64,000 bases of DNA, taken from Micromonospora sp. NBC_00389 (lineage in GTDB: Bacteria; Actinomycetota; Actinomycetes; Mycobacteriales; Micromonosporaceae). Below, one piece after another: positions 44,107 through 52,642 of the stretch; the stretch's first letter is position 1, and each line of letters opens with the position of its first letter. Where the stretch lies: contig NZ_CP107947.1 in the NCBI RefSeq assembly GCF_036059255.1, positions 5,022,001 to 5,086,000 on the forward strand. The letters are read 5' to 3'. Made by a program: the position numbers and the translations under genes. Below the pieces are notes generated by a model. It saw only the letters and a list, made by a program, of their open reading frames with translations, searched no databases and was not told the origin of the DNA.

Positions 44107-44537
44107 GAGCGACAGGGCTACGGACGTACGCAGCCCGGAAGCGGGGGACGCTCGGGCGCTGTCTGGGCCGCTCCGACCGTCCATACGCCACGGCCGGGCT
44201 CGTACACGCCCGCCGGGATGCGCCGCTTGGACCTCACCACCGTCGTCCTTCTCACCTCGCTCGGGGTGGTCCTTCACCCCGACGTCGTCCAGCACATCCC
44301 ATCCGCTCGACCCGGACAAGGATCTTCACGCGTTCTGGACAGCCGACGCACCTGTTTTCACACCGCCGATACGCCGCGAGGGCCTGAACCCGGCCGCAGG
44401 CGGCTCAGTCGGGCGGCAGGAGCAGGGTCGAATCCCAACCGTCGACGTATCCGGCATAACCTCCAGGAGTACGAAAGATCAGGATAAAATTCGCCGGCAG
44501 GGATGAGGTGGGCCGGTCGGCGAGGAGACCCAGGGCG
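44107..44537. other. gene-free stretch, 430 bp
   Basis: No convincing coding frame: candidate frames lack ribosome binding sites and family resemblance. The only signal seen is a TAAAAT box at 44485-44490, a plausible -10 for the small frame at 44538. Confidence 0.5.
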
Positions 44538-44711
44538 ATGGCAGCGGGGCAGGTCACCGAACACCGTTACCAGGCCCGGCGGCTGGACGTCCCGGTCACG
44601 TACCCGTTCGCGTATTGCCGGCGGCGGTACGGCCGCGACGACATCGCCCAGACGGGGCTCGACGGCGCCGCGCTCCTCGGCGTGCCGGCGCCGGCAGCCC
44701 TGGCCGGCTGA
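44538..44711 (+). CDS. small hypothetical protein, uncertain
   Basis: A 57-codon frame starting at ATG 44538 with GAGGAGA at 44522-44528 and TAAAAT further upstream. The peptide begins MAAGQVTEHRYQARR and has no recognised domain. It ends 13 bp before the LtrA-like gene. It could be a leader for that gene or not translated at all. Confidence 0.3.
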   Translation: MAAGQVTEHRYQARRLDVPVTYPFAYCRRRYGRDDIAQTGLDGAALLGVPAPAALAG

Positions 44712-44724
44712 GCGGACGCCCCTC

Positions 44725-45924
44725 GTGCTGACGCGTGCCGGGTTGCGTGGGCTGGGGGACAGCAGCAGCCCGCGCGGGTCGACCGTCCTGGAACTGCTGT
44801 TCGACATCGTCTACGTCTTCGCGCTCGCCCGCCTCGCCGGGCGGGTCGCGGACGACCTGACCATCGTCCGGCAGTCGCTGCTGTCGGAGGCGGGTCAGAC
44901 GCTGCTGTTCTTCGCGGCGATGTGGATGATCTGGTCGCTCAACGCCCTGATGTCGAGCACCTTTGACCCCCGGCGCACGGATATCCAGATCCTGCTGCTG
45001 GCGACGATGTTCGGCACGCTGGTGCTGGCCGTCTCGTTGCCGCAGGCGTTCGGCCAGCGGGGTGCGATCTTCGCCTGCACGTACGTCCTCGTCCAGGTCG
45101 GCCGCCCGCTCTACCTGACGCTGGCCCTGCGGGGCCATCCGATGCAGGGCGTCTCGTCCCGGGTGCTGAGCTGGCACGCGGTGTCCGGTGTGCTCTGGAT
45201 CGCCGGTGCCATCAGCGGGGGGCTCGGCCGCGGTGTCTTCTGGACCCTCGCCCTCGCCATCGAGGTCGGCGGAGCGGCCACCAACTGGCCCGTCCCCGGA
45301 GTGGGCGGGGACCGGCGCAGCACCTGGGCCAAGGTCTCCTACGTTCACCTCGCCGACCGGTACAACCAGTTCTTCATGATCGCGCTCGCCGAGGTGGTGC
45401 TCGAAGCCGGCGCCGCCATCAGCTTCCCGGGCTTCTCGACCGAGCGGACGATCACCCTCGTCGCCGCGTTCGTGGCGGTGGTGTCGTTCTGGCGAATCTA
45501 CTTCTACCACCTGGGGCCGGGCCGGGCCTCGACCGGCAGTCTGGCCGCGGAAGGGCTGCAACTGTCCTGGTGGGCGAGCTTCAGCCTGCTGCTCATCGTC
45601 GGTGGCATCATCTGCACCGCGGTCGGCTTCGGGCAGGTCATCGAGGACCCGAACCCGCCGATCGACTGGGCGCTGGTGGTCATCATCTTCGGCGGTCCAG
45701 TGCTGTTCCTGATCGGGCGGACCTACCTGGAACGGCCGTCCGAGACCGGGCCGCGTTGCCGGGTGCTGATGGTCGGTGCGCTGGTGCTGGCCGTGGCGGC
45801 ACCGCCCATGGTGTTCCTTCCGCCAGTCGCGGCGACTGTCAGTGCCGGGCTGATCCTGGCCGGGATCGCCATCTACGACGGGCTGTCACACCGGAGTGGA
45901 CCGGAGACCAATCCGGCGTTGTAG
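44725..45924 (+). CDS. low temperature requirement protein A (LtrA)-like membrane protein
   Basis: A 399-aa protein with about ten membrane helices and the LtrA-family start LELLFDIVYVFALARLA (near residues 20-36), then RYNQFFMIALAEVVLEAGAA in mid-protein. Start GTG 44725 precedes this motif by the usual distance. The family name comes from Listeria; the biochemical function is unknown. Confidence 0.85.
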   Translation: MLTRAGLRGLGDSSSPRGSTVLELLFDIVYVFALARLAGRVADDLTIVRQSLLSEAGQTLLFFAAMWMIWSLNALMSSTFDPRRTDIQILLLATMFGTLVLAVSLPQAFGQRGAIFACTYVLVQVGRPLYLTLALRGHPMQGVSSRVLSWHAVSGVLWIAGAISGGLGRGVFWTLALAIEVGGAATNWPVPGVGGDRRSTWAKVSYVHLADRYNQFFMIALAEVVLEAGAAISFPGFSTERTITLVAAFVAVVSFWRIYFYHLGPGRASTGSLAAEGLQLSWWASFSLLLIVGGIICTAVGFGQVIEDPNPPIDWALVVIIFGGPVLFLIGRTYLERPSETGPRCRVLMVGALVLAVAAPPMVFLPPVAATVSAGLILAGIAIYDGLSHRSGPETNPAL

Positions 45925-46124
45925 CCGTCGCTCGGCCCGACTCCGCCGCCGTGTGCTGGCGACCCGCGCGCGGTCTTGCGGGCCGGCGAGCGCGTCGAGT
46001 ACGTTTTCGGCACGCCATCGAGCCGGGAGGAGGTCAGAACAATGTCCGATGTTCTGCGCCCCCTCCGCGCCCCGGCGTCCACGCGGATCTGACCCGGGGC
46101 GCTCGCTCTCCGGAGGATCAACCC

Positions 46125-47075
46125 ATGACCGATCTGGTCATCCGCCCGCTCGTCGCGGGCGAGGAAAAACTGTTCGACTCCATGCCCGATCCGCTGCCCC
46201 AACTGCGCCAGGTCGGCTACGCCGACGGGATCGCCGGCGGCGGTTACCGGCCCGAGAACACCTGGGTCGCCCTTCGCGCCGGCCGGGTGGTCGGCCGGGC
46301 GGCCTGGCTCCTCCCGCCGGGTGCCGTCGGTGCGCCCTGGCTGGACCGGTTCGACCTGGACGCCGAGCCGGAGGTGGGTGCCGCGTTGCTGCGCGCCGCC
46401 CACGAGGCGCTGGGCGGTCCCGGTTTGTACTACGCCGCCATGCCGGCACACTGGCGGCGCCGGCCGGAGGTGCTGGCGGTGATGAAGGCGCCGATGGCGG
46501 CGGCCCGGCTCGCCGGGCTGGTCGAGCGCGGGGAGCGGCTCCGATGCTCCTGGACGGGCACGCCGCTGCCGGCCACCTCCGGGCGGTACGTCTTCCGCCC
46601 GGCCGCCGACTCGACGGAGATCAACGAACTGGTCGCACGAGTCACCGAGCCGGACGTGCTGACCGGCGTGGAGATAGCGCGGGCGGTCGGCGGCGTCGAC
46701 CTGGCCACCGACCCACTGGCCTGGCTGGGCGGTCCGGCCGGCGACTGGCGGGTCGCGTTGGCCGACGGCGAGCCGGTCGGACTGGTCGGGACGGCCGGGG
46801 ACGCCTGCTTCCCGCTCATCGCCTACCTCGGTCTGCTCGACGACGCCGTCCGGGCTGAGCTGCTGGCCGAGGCGGTCCGGGTGCTGGCCGCCGGCGGCGC
46901 CCGGGAGGTGATCGCCGACGTGGACGCCCACCGGGTGGCGGTGCTGGCGGAGCTGGAGCGAACCGGGTTCCGGCAGCTGCGCTCCCGGGTCGCCTTCGCA
47001 CCGGCAGCCGCCACGCCGTCCGGCTCCGTCGGCACGCCCGGTTCGCTGGTCGCCGCCGACGATCGTCAGGTCTGA
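46125..47075 (+). CDS. GNAT-like N-acetyltransferase
   Basis: A 316-aa protein with two GNAT-like halves: IRPLVAGEEKLFDS at the start, a mid region WRVALADGEPVGLVG and the C-terminal helix-strand pattern (EAVRVLAAGGAREVIADVDA; ELERTGFRQLRSRVAF). ATG 46125 follows GGAGGA. The substrate is unknown. Confidence 0.7.
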   Translation: MTDLVIRPLVAGEEKLFDSMPDPLPQLRQVGYADGIAGGGYRPENTWVALRAGRVVGRAAWLLPPGAVGAPWLDRFDLDAEPEVGAALLRAAHEALGGPGLYYAAMPAHWRRRPEVLAVMKAPMAAARLAGLVERGERLRCSWTGTPLPATSGRYVFRPAADSTEINELVARVTEPDVLTGVEIARAVGGVDLATDPLAWLGGPAGDWRVALADGEPVGLVGTAGDACFPLIAYLGLLDDAVRAELLAEAVRVLAAGGAREVIADVDAHRVAVLAELERTGFRQLRSRVAFAPAAATPSGSVGTPGSLVAADDRQV

Positions 47076-47082
47076 CTGATCG

Positions 47083-47113
47083 GGGTGCGCCCTGGTGCTA
47101 CCAGGGCGTACCC
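47083..47113. terminator. hairpin terminator between convergent genes
   Basis: GGGTGCGCCCTGGT pairs with ACCAGGGCGTACCC (one G-U pair) around a GCT loop, directly after the acetyltransferase gene. A 14-bp stem with a three-base loop is very stable. Confidence 0.8.
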
Positions 47114-47220
47114 GCCGACACCAGGGGCCATCACCGGCAAACGCGCGTGAACAACCGGCCGGCGAGGTCGTTCCCGGCCGCGCCTCGGGTGGCGCGGGCC
47201 GAACCAGCTCGGCGGCCGGG

Positions 47221-47895
47221 CTAGGCGGCGAGCTGCCGCTCCAGGCCGTCGAGGAGAGCCTGGAGCCCGAACTCGAAGGCGTCGTCGGGCGCGGCGGCGT
47301 AGTCGGTCGCCGCTGGGGTCTCCAGGCGGGTACGCAGGCGCGGGTAGCGCATGGCGATCTCCTTGGCCTTGCCCATGGCGTCCTGGAACTGTTCGTCGGC
47401 GGTGGTGTCGTCCCGCGTGAGTTTCCGGGTGAGTGAGGCGGTCGCGGCGGCGCCTGCCGCGTTGCCGAGAACGTAGGTGAAAACGGCGGAGGCGGCCTGG
47501 TCGGCCTGGGTGCCGGTGAATCCGGCGGCCTCGTGGACGGCGAGGCTGTGGTCGTCGTGGCGGGCCTTGCTCTCGCCGTAGAGGACGTGCGCGGCGAATG
47601 CCTGCACCAGCCAGGGGTGTCGGGTGAACATCTCGTACAGGTCGACGGCCATGGCGGTGGTCGCGGTACGCCAGTCGACGGCGTCCAGGTCGGGCAGCTT
47701 GAGCTCGTCCCACACCTGGTCGGTGGCGAGCAGGACGAGGTTGTCCTTGTTCTTGACGTGCCAGTACATGGCGGTGGCGGCGGAGTCGAGTCGCTTGCCC
47801 AGGGCGCGCATGTTCAGGCCTTCGAGGCCCTCGGCGTCGAGGAGTTCGACGGCGGTGCGGACGATCTGCTCTCGGGTGAGGGTGTCGCGTGGCAT
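47221..47895 (-). CDS. TetR-family regulator (TetR_C subtype)
   Basis: A 224-aa TetR protein: HTH LTREQIVRTAVELLDAEGLE...MRALGKRLDSAATAMYWHV, then a TetR-type C-terminal domain. ATG 47895 has GAGGGG upstream. It is divergent from the membrane protein at 48018. The shared region carries three copies of one 15-bp palindrome, so both genes are probably repressed by it. Confidence 0.88.
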   Translation of the reverse strand: MPRDTLTREQIVRTAVELLDAEGLEGLNMRALGKRLDSAATAMYWHVKNKDNLVLLATDQVWDELKLPDLDAVDWRTATTAMAVDLYEMFTRHPWLVQAFAAHVLYGESKARHDDHSLAVHEAAGFTGTQADQAASAVFTYVLGNAAGAAATASLTRKLTRDDTTADEQFQDAMGKAKEIAMRYPRLRTRLETPAATDYAAAPDDAFEFGLQALLDGLERQLAA

Positions 47896-47917
47896 GCCCC
47901 TCACGGTACGCAGTCGC

Positions 47918-48001
47918 TTGCACATAGTTCAAGCTTGGTCTTGCACAACGTTCAAGTCGCCGGCTAACGTCGTCTCCGCCAGCCATTTGAACTAAGTGCA
48001 A
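47918..48001. promoter_or_regulatory. three TetR operators and divergent promoter
   Basis: Three 15-bp sites: TTGCACATAGTTCAA (47918-47932), TTGCACAACGTTCAA (47941-47955) and, reversed, TTGAACTAAGTGCAA (47987-48001). The centres are 23 and 46 bp apart. TTGCAC (47941-47946) and TAACGT (47965-47970), 18 bp apart, form a promoter toward 48018, so site 2 covers its -35 box and site 3 lies just past the expected start. Confidence 0.8.
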
Positions 48002-48017
48002 ATCCAAGGAGAATTTC

Positions 48018-48536
48018 GTGAACACCCTCGCCGCCGTCATGCAGTTGCTCGTCGCCGCCGCGTTTGTCAGCATCCCGGTGGTCCGTCACCGCTTCGGCCC
48101 TGTCGCGAAGGCCGCCGCCGAGGCCGAGCTTCGCCGCCAGAACGTCCGCCCCGAGGTGTTGGCGGAGAACAAGCTCCGGTTCGACGCCAGCGGCCACGAG
48201 ACCGCGGCCCCGGTGGCCGTCGCCGCGGTGATGACCACCATCGCCGCCCTGCACCTCGCCGGCTCCGACCTGGCCCAGCCGCTGACCTGGATCTTCTCCT
48301 CGCTGGTCGTGCTGATGAACGTGGTGATCGTCTACAGCAACCTCACCGCCGTGAAGTCCGTCGAGGCTGCCTTCCGCCGTAACGGCGACCCGGAGTTGAC
48401 CCGCGTCGAGGTCAAGCCCTTCCTCCAGGCCGCCGAGAACGCCTTCCCTCGCTGGGTGCGCGCCCAGACCTACCTCCGCAACACGGTGGTCTTCGCCGGT
48501 TCCGCCGTCGCCCTGGTCGCCGTGTCCCTCGCCTGA
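48018..48536 (+). CDS. hypothetical membrane protein under TetR control
   Basis: A 172-aa protein with about four hydrophobic segments (residues 3-22, 63-83, 87-108, 152-171). No family is recognised with confidence. GTG 48018 follows AAGGAG. The triple operator upstream suggests a tightly repressed function, perhaps export or membrane protection against the TetR ligand. Confidence 0.7.
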   Translation: MNTLAAVMQLLVAAAFVSIPVVRHRFGPVAKAAAEAELRRQNVRPEVLAENKLRFDASGHETAAPVAVAAVMTTIAALHLAGSDLAQPLTWIFSSLVVLMNVVIVYSNLTAVKSVEAAFRRNGDPELTRVEVKPFLQAAENAFPRWVRAQTYLRNTVVFAGSAVALVAVSLA

Positions 48537-48554
48537 CCGGCAGGTCGGGTTCCG

Positions 48555-49658
48555 TCAGGTGGAGGGCTGGGTGGCGCCGTTGAACACCGGCGGCGCGTAC
48601 CCCGCTGGCTTGTCGCCGATGCCGAGGCCGGGGCTCACCACCCAGGACTGGTACTCCGGGGTGAACATCACGTGGGGCATTCCGACGTGCGGCGCGCTGG
48701 CCTCCTCGAGCCGACGACGGGCGTCCGCCGGGATCTCGAAGTCGAGCGCGGCGAGGTTGCTGTCCAGTTGCTCGGGGCTGCTCGCCCCGATGATCACCGA
48801 TGCGACGGCAGGCTGGGTGACCGCCCAGTTGATGGCGACCTGGGCCATGCTCCGATCCAGGTCGGCGGCCACGCTCTCCAGTGCCTCGATCACCTGCCAG
48901 TCCCGAGCGTTGATCTCCCGACCCGGGGCAGCCGGATTGGTCAACCGGCCGTTCCCGCTCAGGCCGTCGCCGGTGCGTCGGTACTTGCCGCTGAGCAGGC
49001 CGCCGCCGATCGGGCTCCACGCGGTGAGGCCCATGCCGAGGGACTGGCCCATCGGCACGTACTCCGCCTCGATGTCGCGCGCGACCAGGGAGTACGGAAG
49101 TTGCAGCGTCACCATCGGGGTCAGCGCGTGCGCTTCGGCGTAGCTCTGCGCCCGAGCCGCGTACCAGGCCGGTACGTCGGAGAGGCCGGCGTACCGGATC
49201 TTGCCGACGCGCACCAGGTCGTCGAAGGCCTGCACGACCTCCTCGACCGGGGTGATCCGGTCCCAGGTGTGCAGCAGGTACAGGTCGATGTAGTCGGTGC
49301 CGAGCCGGCGCAGCGAGGCGTCCAGGGCCCGCACGATGTGTTTGCGCCCGTTGCCGCTGGCGTTCGGATCGCTCCGGTCGACGGTGTTGGTGAACTTGCT
49401 GGTGAGTACGAGCCGATCCCGGACACCGGCCCGGTCGATCAGGCGGCCGAGGATCCGTTCGCTCTCCCCGGCGGTGTAGAAGTCCGCCGTGTCGATGAAG
49501 TTGCCGCCCGCCTCCAGGTACCGCCGGAAGATCGGCTCGGCCTCCTCCTCGGTCTTGCCGTACGCGGCGTGGAACCCGTCGACGCCGAAGTTCATCGTGC
49601 CCAGAGCCAGCCGGCTCACCCGCAGACCGGATCGCCCGAGCAGGTAGTAGTGGTTCAT
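48555..49658 (-). CDS. aldo/keto reductase
   Basis: A 367-aa AKR: TIM-barrel with the catalytic tetrad motifs DTADFYTAG (Asp/Tyr), VLTSKFTN (Lys) and YLLHTWD (His), and a C-terminal NADPH region (VIIGASSPEQLDSNL). ATG 49658 has GGAAGGA upstream. It is divergent from a TetR gene with two matching operators between them, so the reductase is probably induced by a compound sensed by that regulator. Confidence 0.9.
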   Translation of the reverse strand: MNHYYLLGRSGLRVSRLALGTMNFGVDGFHAAYGKTEEEAEPIFRRYLEAGGNFIDTADFYTAGESERILGRLIDRAGVRDRLVLTSKFTNTVDRSDPNASGNGRKHIVRALDASLRRLGTDYIDLYLLHTWDRITPVEEVVQAFDDLVRVGKIRYAGLSDVPAWYAARAQSYAEAHALTPMVTLQLPYSLVARDIEAEYVPMGQSLGMGLTAWSPIGGGLLSGKYRRTGDGLSGNGRLTNPAAPGREINARDWQVIEALESVAADLDRSMAQVAINWAVTQPAVASVIIGASSPEQLDSNLAALDFEIPADARRRLEEASAPHVGMPHVMFTPEYQSWVVSPGLGIGDKPAGYAPPVFNGATQPST

Positions 49659-49728
49659 CGTCGCGTCCTTCCGATCGCTTGTCCGGCCCGGAGCGGGCCG
49701 CGTGGTCCAGACTCTTGCTCGGCAAAAA

Positions 49729-49776
49729 TGGACCTGCAAGTCCAAAAACCGAGCTACGGTTGGACTAGCAGGTCCA
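49729..49776. promoter_or_regulatory. pair of TetR operators between aldo/keto reductase and regulator
   Basis: Two 16-bp palindromes, TGGACCTGCAAGTCCA (49729-49744) and TGGACTAGCAGGTCCA (49761-49776), 32 bp apart, share TGGAC arms with a six-base spacer. They lie in the divergent intergenic region. Confidence 0.8.
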
Positions 49777-49814
49777 GACGAGAATCGGCGCCGCAGGCGC
49801 CATCGGGAGGTCGC

Positions 49815-50420
49815 ATGACTCGCGCGTTGACCCGCAAGGGCGAGGCGACCCGGGCGCGGATCGTCGCCGGGGCGGCCGCCGAGATCCGCGAGCGCGGTGT
49901 CGACGAGGTACGTCTCGAGGACGTCATGGCCCGCACCGGCACCAGCAAGGGCCAGCTCTTCCACTACTTCCCCGACGGCAAGGATGAGCTGCTGCTCGCG
50001 GTGGCCGAGCACGAGGCCGATCAGGTGCTCATCGACCAGGAGCCGATGCTCAGCAACCTGACGTCCTGGCCAGCCTGGCTGGCGTGGCGCGATCGGCTGA
50101 TCGAGCGCTACCTCGCGCAGGGCGTGAAGTGCCCGCTCAACGGTCTACTCGGTCAGGCCGGCCGGCGCGCGCCGGGCGCGCAGGCGGTGGTGACCGGGCT
50201 CATGTGGCGCTGGCAGAAGGCGATCACCGAGGGCATCCGGCACATGCAGTCGACCGGGGACATCGCCCCCGAGGTGGACGCCGACCGCGCCGCCGCGGCC
50301 CTGCTGGCCGGCATCCAGGGCGGCGTACTCCTGTTGCTCTCCACCGGAAGGATCGACCACCTTGAGGCTGCCCTCGACCTGACCATCGACTCCCTCCGGG
50401 CAGGTGCCCGCGCCGCCTGA
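49815..50420 (+). CDS. TetR-family regulator
   Basis: A 201-aa TetR protein: HTH TRARIVAGAAAEIRERGVDE followed by MARTGTSKGQLFHYF, then a ligand domain with a conserved Cys (VKCPLNGLLG), as in the AcrR/YcdC-like groups. ATG 49815 follows GGGAGG. Presumed repressor of itself and of the divergent aldo/keto reductase. Confidence 0.88.
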   Translation: MTRALTRKGEATRARIVAGAAAEIRERGVDEVRLEDVMARTGTSKGQLFHYFPDGKDELLLAVAEHEADQVLIDQEPMLSNLTSWPAWLAWRDRLIERYLAQGVKCPLNGLLGQAGRRAPGAQAVVTGLMWRWQKAITEGIRHMQSTGDIAPEVDADRAAAALLAGIQGGVLLLLSTGRIDHLEAALDLTIDSLRAGARAA

Positions 50421-50479
50421 TCGTGTCAGGATCTGCTCACCCGGCCGGAAGGGTCGGGGCCGGAGAGGGGCGGTCGCGC

Positions 50480-50659
50480 ATGTCGGTTGGAACGATCGCT
50501 GCGATGCTGGGCGGTTCGATCCTGCTCTTCGCCCTGGTGCTGCTGCTGATCACCAGCATGCTGGGGCGTCGTGCGCGGGCTGGGCGACGGGCGGGCCGAT
50601 ACACCTCGCGGCCGGGGAACTCGTCGGACAACAGCTCGTCGAGCATGGGCGGAAGCTGA
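50480..50659 (+). CDS. small single-pass membrane protein
   Basis: A 59-aa protein: short N-terminus, one membrane helix (about 5-27), an Arg-rich stretch and a Ser/Asn-rich tail. GGAGAGGGG lies upstream at slightly long spacing. No known family. The clean hydrophobic segment with flanking basic residues supports a real gene. Confidence 0.5.
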   Translation: MSVGTIAAMLGGSILLFALVLLLITSMLGRRARAGRRAGRYTSRPGNSSDNSSSSMGGS

Positions 50660-50743
50660 GGCCGGAGGGCCGCCGAGAACGCAGTGCCGGCCCCTGTCGG
50701 GTGAGTTATCCTTTCGCCCGAGTTGTTGGAGATCGGAGCAAGC

Positions 50744-50811
50744 GTGGCAGGTGACGACGACATCTCCGGGTGAGAGCCCGGACCGGCCGCCGACGGGCGC
50801 GTGATCGCGCC
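50744..50811 (+). promoter_or_regulatory. leader peptide and competing hairpins before the ABC-F gene
   Basis: GTG 50744 starts a nine-codon ORF (MAGDDDISG, stop 50771-50773) with CGGAG at 50734-50738. Two hairpins follow and share bases: GCCCG/CGGGC (50776-50780 / 50794-50798) and GGCGCG-TGAT-CGCGCC (50796-50811). This is the layout of ribosome-mediated attenuation, known for antibiotic-resistance ABC-F genes. The assignment is an inference. Confidence 0.45.
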
Positions 50812-50894
50812 GCCGTCGCCGTGGCCTCTGTCGTCATGCCCTGCTCCCGCCGGGCCACCCGCGTGCGCCCGGATCTCCCTTCTCCGAGGTCCTC

Positions 50895-52547
50895 ATGTCT
50901 GTTCGACCCGCGCTCATCGCCCACGACCTCCTGCGTATCCGAGGCAACCGCCGGGTGCTCGACGGTGTCTCCCTGACCGCCGCGCCCGGCCACCGGATCG
51001 GCCTGATCGGCGAGAACGGCACCGGCAAAACGACCCTGTTGCGGGTCCTGGCCGGCGTCGACGAACCCGACTCCGGCACGGTGGCACGCCCTCCAGATCT
51101 CGGCTTCCTGCACCAGGAGATGCCCCACACCCCGTCCGCGACCGTCGCCGCGGTCCTCGACGACGCGCTGCGTGAGGCCCGGGCGGACCTCGCCGAGCTG
51201 GATCGGCTCGGTGCCGCGCTGGCCCACGCGCCGGAGGACACCGAGCGGCACGTCGAGCTGCTGGCGGCGTACGGCGAGACCCTGGAGCGGGCGCAGGACC
51301 GCGACGCCTGGGACGCCGACCGTCGCGCCATGACAGTGCTCGCCGGCCTCGGCCTCGGCGAGATGCCCCACGAGCGGAGGCTCGCCGCACTGTCCGGCGG
51401 TCAGCGTGGCCGACTCGCGCTGGCCGCGATGCTGATCCGCCGGCCGGACGCGTTGCTGCTCGACGAACCCACCAACCACCTGGACGACGCGGCGGCGGCG
51501 TTCTGCGAGGCCCAGCTCCGCGAGATGCGCGGGGCGGTCGTGGTGGCGAGTCACGACCGCGCGTTCCTGGACGCGGTGTGCACCGACGTCATCGATCTGG
51601 ACCCGGCGGTCGAGGGTCCCGTCCGCTACGGCGGCGGCTACACCGCCTATCTGACGCAGAAGCGCGCCGAGGCCGAGCGTTGGCGTCGGCGCTACGACGA
51701 CGAGCAGGTGCAGCTCGCCGAGCTGCGCGATGCCACCGCCGTGACCGGGCATCACGTCGCCCACGGCCGCGGCCCCCGCGACAGCGAGAAGATGGGGTAC
51801 GGGCACACTGCCGGCCGGGTGCAGAACCAGATCTCCCGCCGCGTGCGCGACGCCGCCCGGCGGCTGGAGGCGCTGGAGCGCCATCAGGTCGCCGCCCCGC
51901 CGGAGCCGTTGCGCTTCCACGCACCCGTTCTCGCCACCGGTGCCGGCGACGACGCCATCGTCACGATGCACCAGGTGGAGGTCCCCGGCCGGCTGCGGGT
52001 GGAGCACCTTGCTGTCATGGCCAGCGACCGGCTGGTGGTGAGTGGCCCGAACGGTGCGGGCAAGTCCACCCTGCTCGCCGTTCTCGCCGGCCGCCTGACC
52101 TCCGCCGGAGCCGTCTGGCGTCGGCCTGACCTGCGCGTCGGCCTGCTGACCCAGGACAGCGTCTTCGCCGATCCACACCGGACCGCCCGGGAGATCTTCG
52201 CGACAACCGTCGGTGTGGAACGGGCCGAGGCGGTGCCATTGTCATCGCTCGGACTGCTCGCACCCACAGACCTCGACCGACCGGCGGGCGAGTTGTCGGC
52301 CGGCCAGCGCCGCCGGCTCGGCCTCGCGGTGCTCGTCGCCGATCCGCCGGAGCTGCTCCTGCTGGACGAGCCGACCAATCATCTCTCGCCGCGGCTCTGC
52401 GACGAACTGGAGGAGGCGTTGGGCACCGGACCGGGCGCCATCGTCGTCGCCAGTCACGACCGGCGACTCAGGTCCCGGTGGCCGGGCCGGGAGGTCACCC
52501 TCGCCGTCGGGCCGTCGGGCCGTCGGCCGTTGGAAACGTTTTCGTAA
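50895..52547 (+). CDS. ABC-F ATPase, probable ribosome-protection protein
   Basis: A 550-aa protein with two ABC domains and no membrane segment: Walker A GENGTGKT (39-46) and GPNGAGKS, signatures LSGGQRGR and LSAGQRRR, Walker B LLLDEPTNHL in both. The inter-domain linker (~245-340) is long and charged, as in antibiotic-resistance ABC-F proteins of actinobacteria (macrolide/lincosamide type), but specificity cannot be read from sequence. ATG 50895 has GAGG at 50886-50889. The leader upstream supports drug-inducible expression. Confidence 0.88.
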   Translation: MSVRPALIAHDLLRIRGNRRVLDGVSLTAAPGHRIGLIGENGTGKTTLLRVLAGVDEPDSGTVARPPDLGFLHQEMPHTPSATVAAVLDDALREARADLAELDRLGAALAHAPEDTERHVELLAAYGETLERAQDRDAWDADRRAMTVLAGLGLGEMPHERRLAALSGGQRGRLALAAMLIRRPDALLLDEPTNHLDDAAAAFCEAQLREMRGAVVVASHDRAFLDAVCTDVIDLDPAVEGPVRYGGGYTAYLTQKRAEAERWRRRYDDEQVQLAELRDATAVTGHHVAHGRGPRDSEKMGYGHTAGRVQNQISRRVRDAARRLEALERHQVAAPPEPLRFHAPVLATGAGDDAIVTMHQVEVPGRLRVEHLAVMASDRLVVSGPNGAGKSTLLAVLAGRLTSAGAVWRRPDLRVGLLTQDSVFADPHRTAREIFATTVGVERAEAVPLSSLGLLAPTDLDRPAGELSAGQRRRLGLAVLVADPPELLLLDEPTNHLSPRLCDELEEALGTGPGAIVVASHDRRLRSRWPGREVTLAVGPSGRRPLETFS

Positions 52548-52642
52548 CGAGCCCTTGACCTCTCCGCCGTAGGCGGCGCAGACTCCCGGAAACGTTTACA
52601 GCTATCGGGTGGAGGTGCCAGACGTGGGTCGTAAACGTTTAC
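52532..52642 (+). promoter_or_regulatory. promoter and three LacI operators of the ribosyl-compound operon
   Basis: TTGACC (52555-52560) and CAGACT (52579-52584) are 18 bp apart. Operators GGAAACGTTTTC (52532-52543), GGAAACGTTTAC (52588-52599) and the perfect GTAAACGTTTAC (52631-52642) flank and overlap the start. The first lies in the 3' end of the ABC-F coding region, the third in the first codons of the regulator gene. Confidence 0.8.

Noticed and set aside
44415..44450. T-arm-like GGGTCGAATCCC suggesting a tRNA
   Set aside because: The loop is six bases rather than seven, the flanking stem does not pair, and no acceptor, D or anticodon arms can be built.
44218..44487. Hydrophobic small frame MRRLDLTTVVLLTSLGVVLH
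   Set aside because: No ribosome binding site, poor composition after the first 20 residues, and no neighbour that would explain it.
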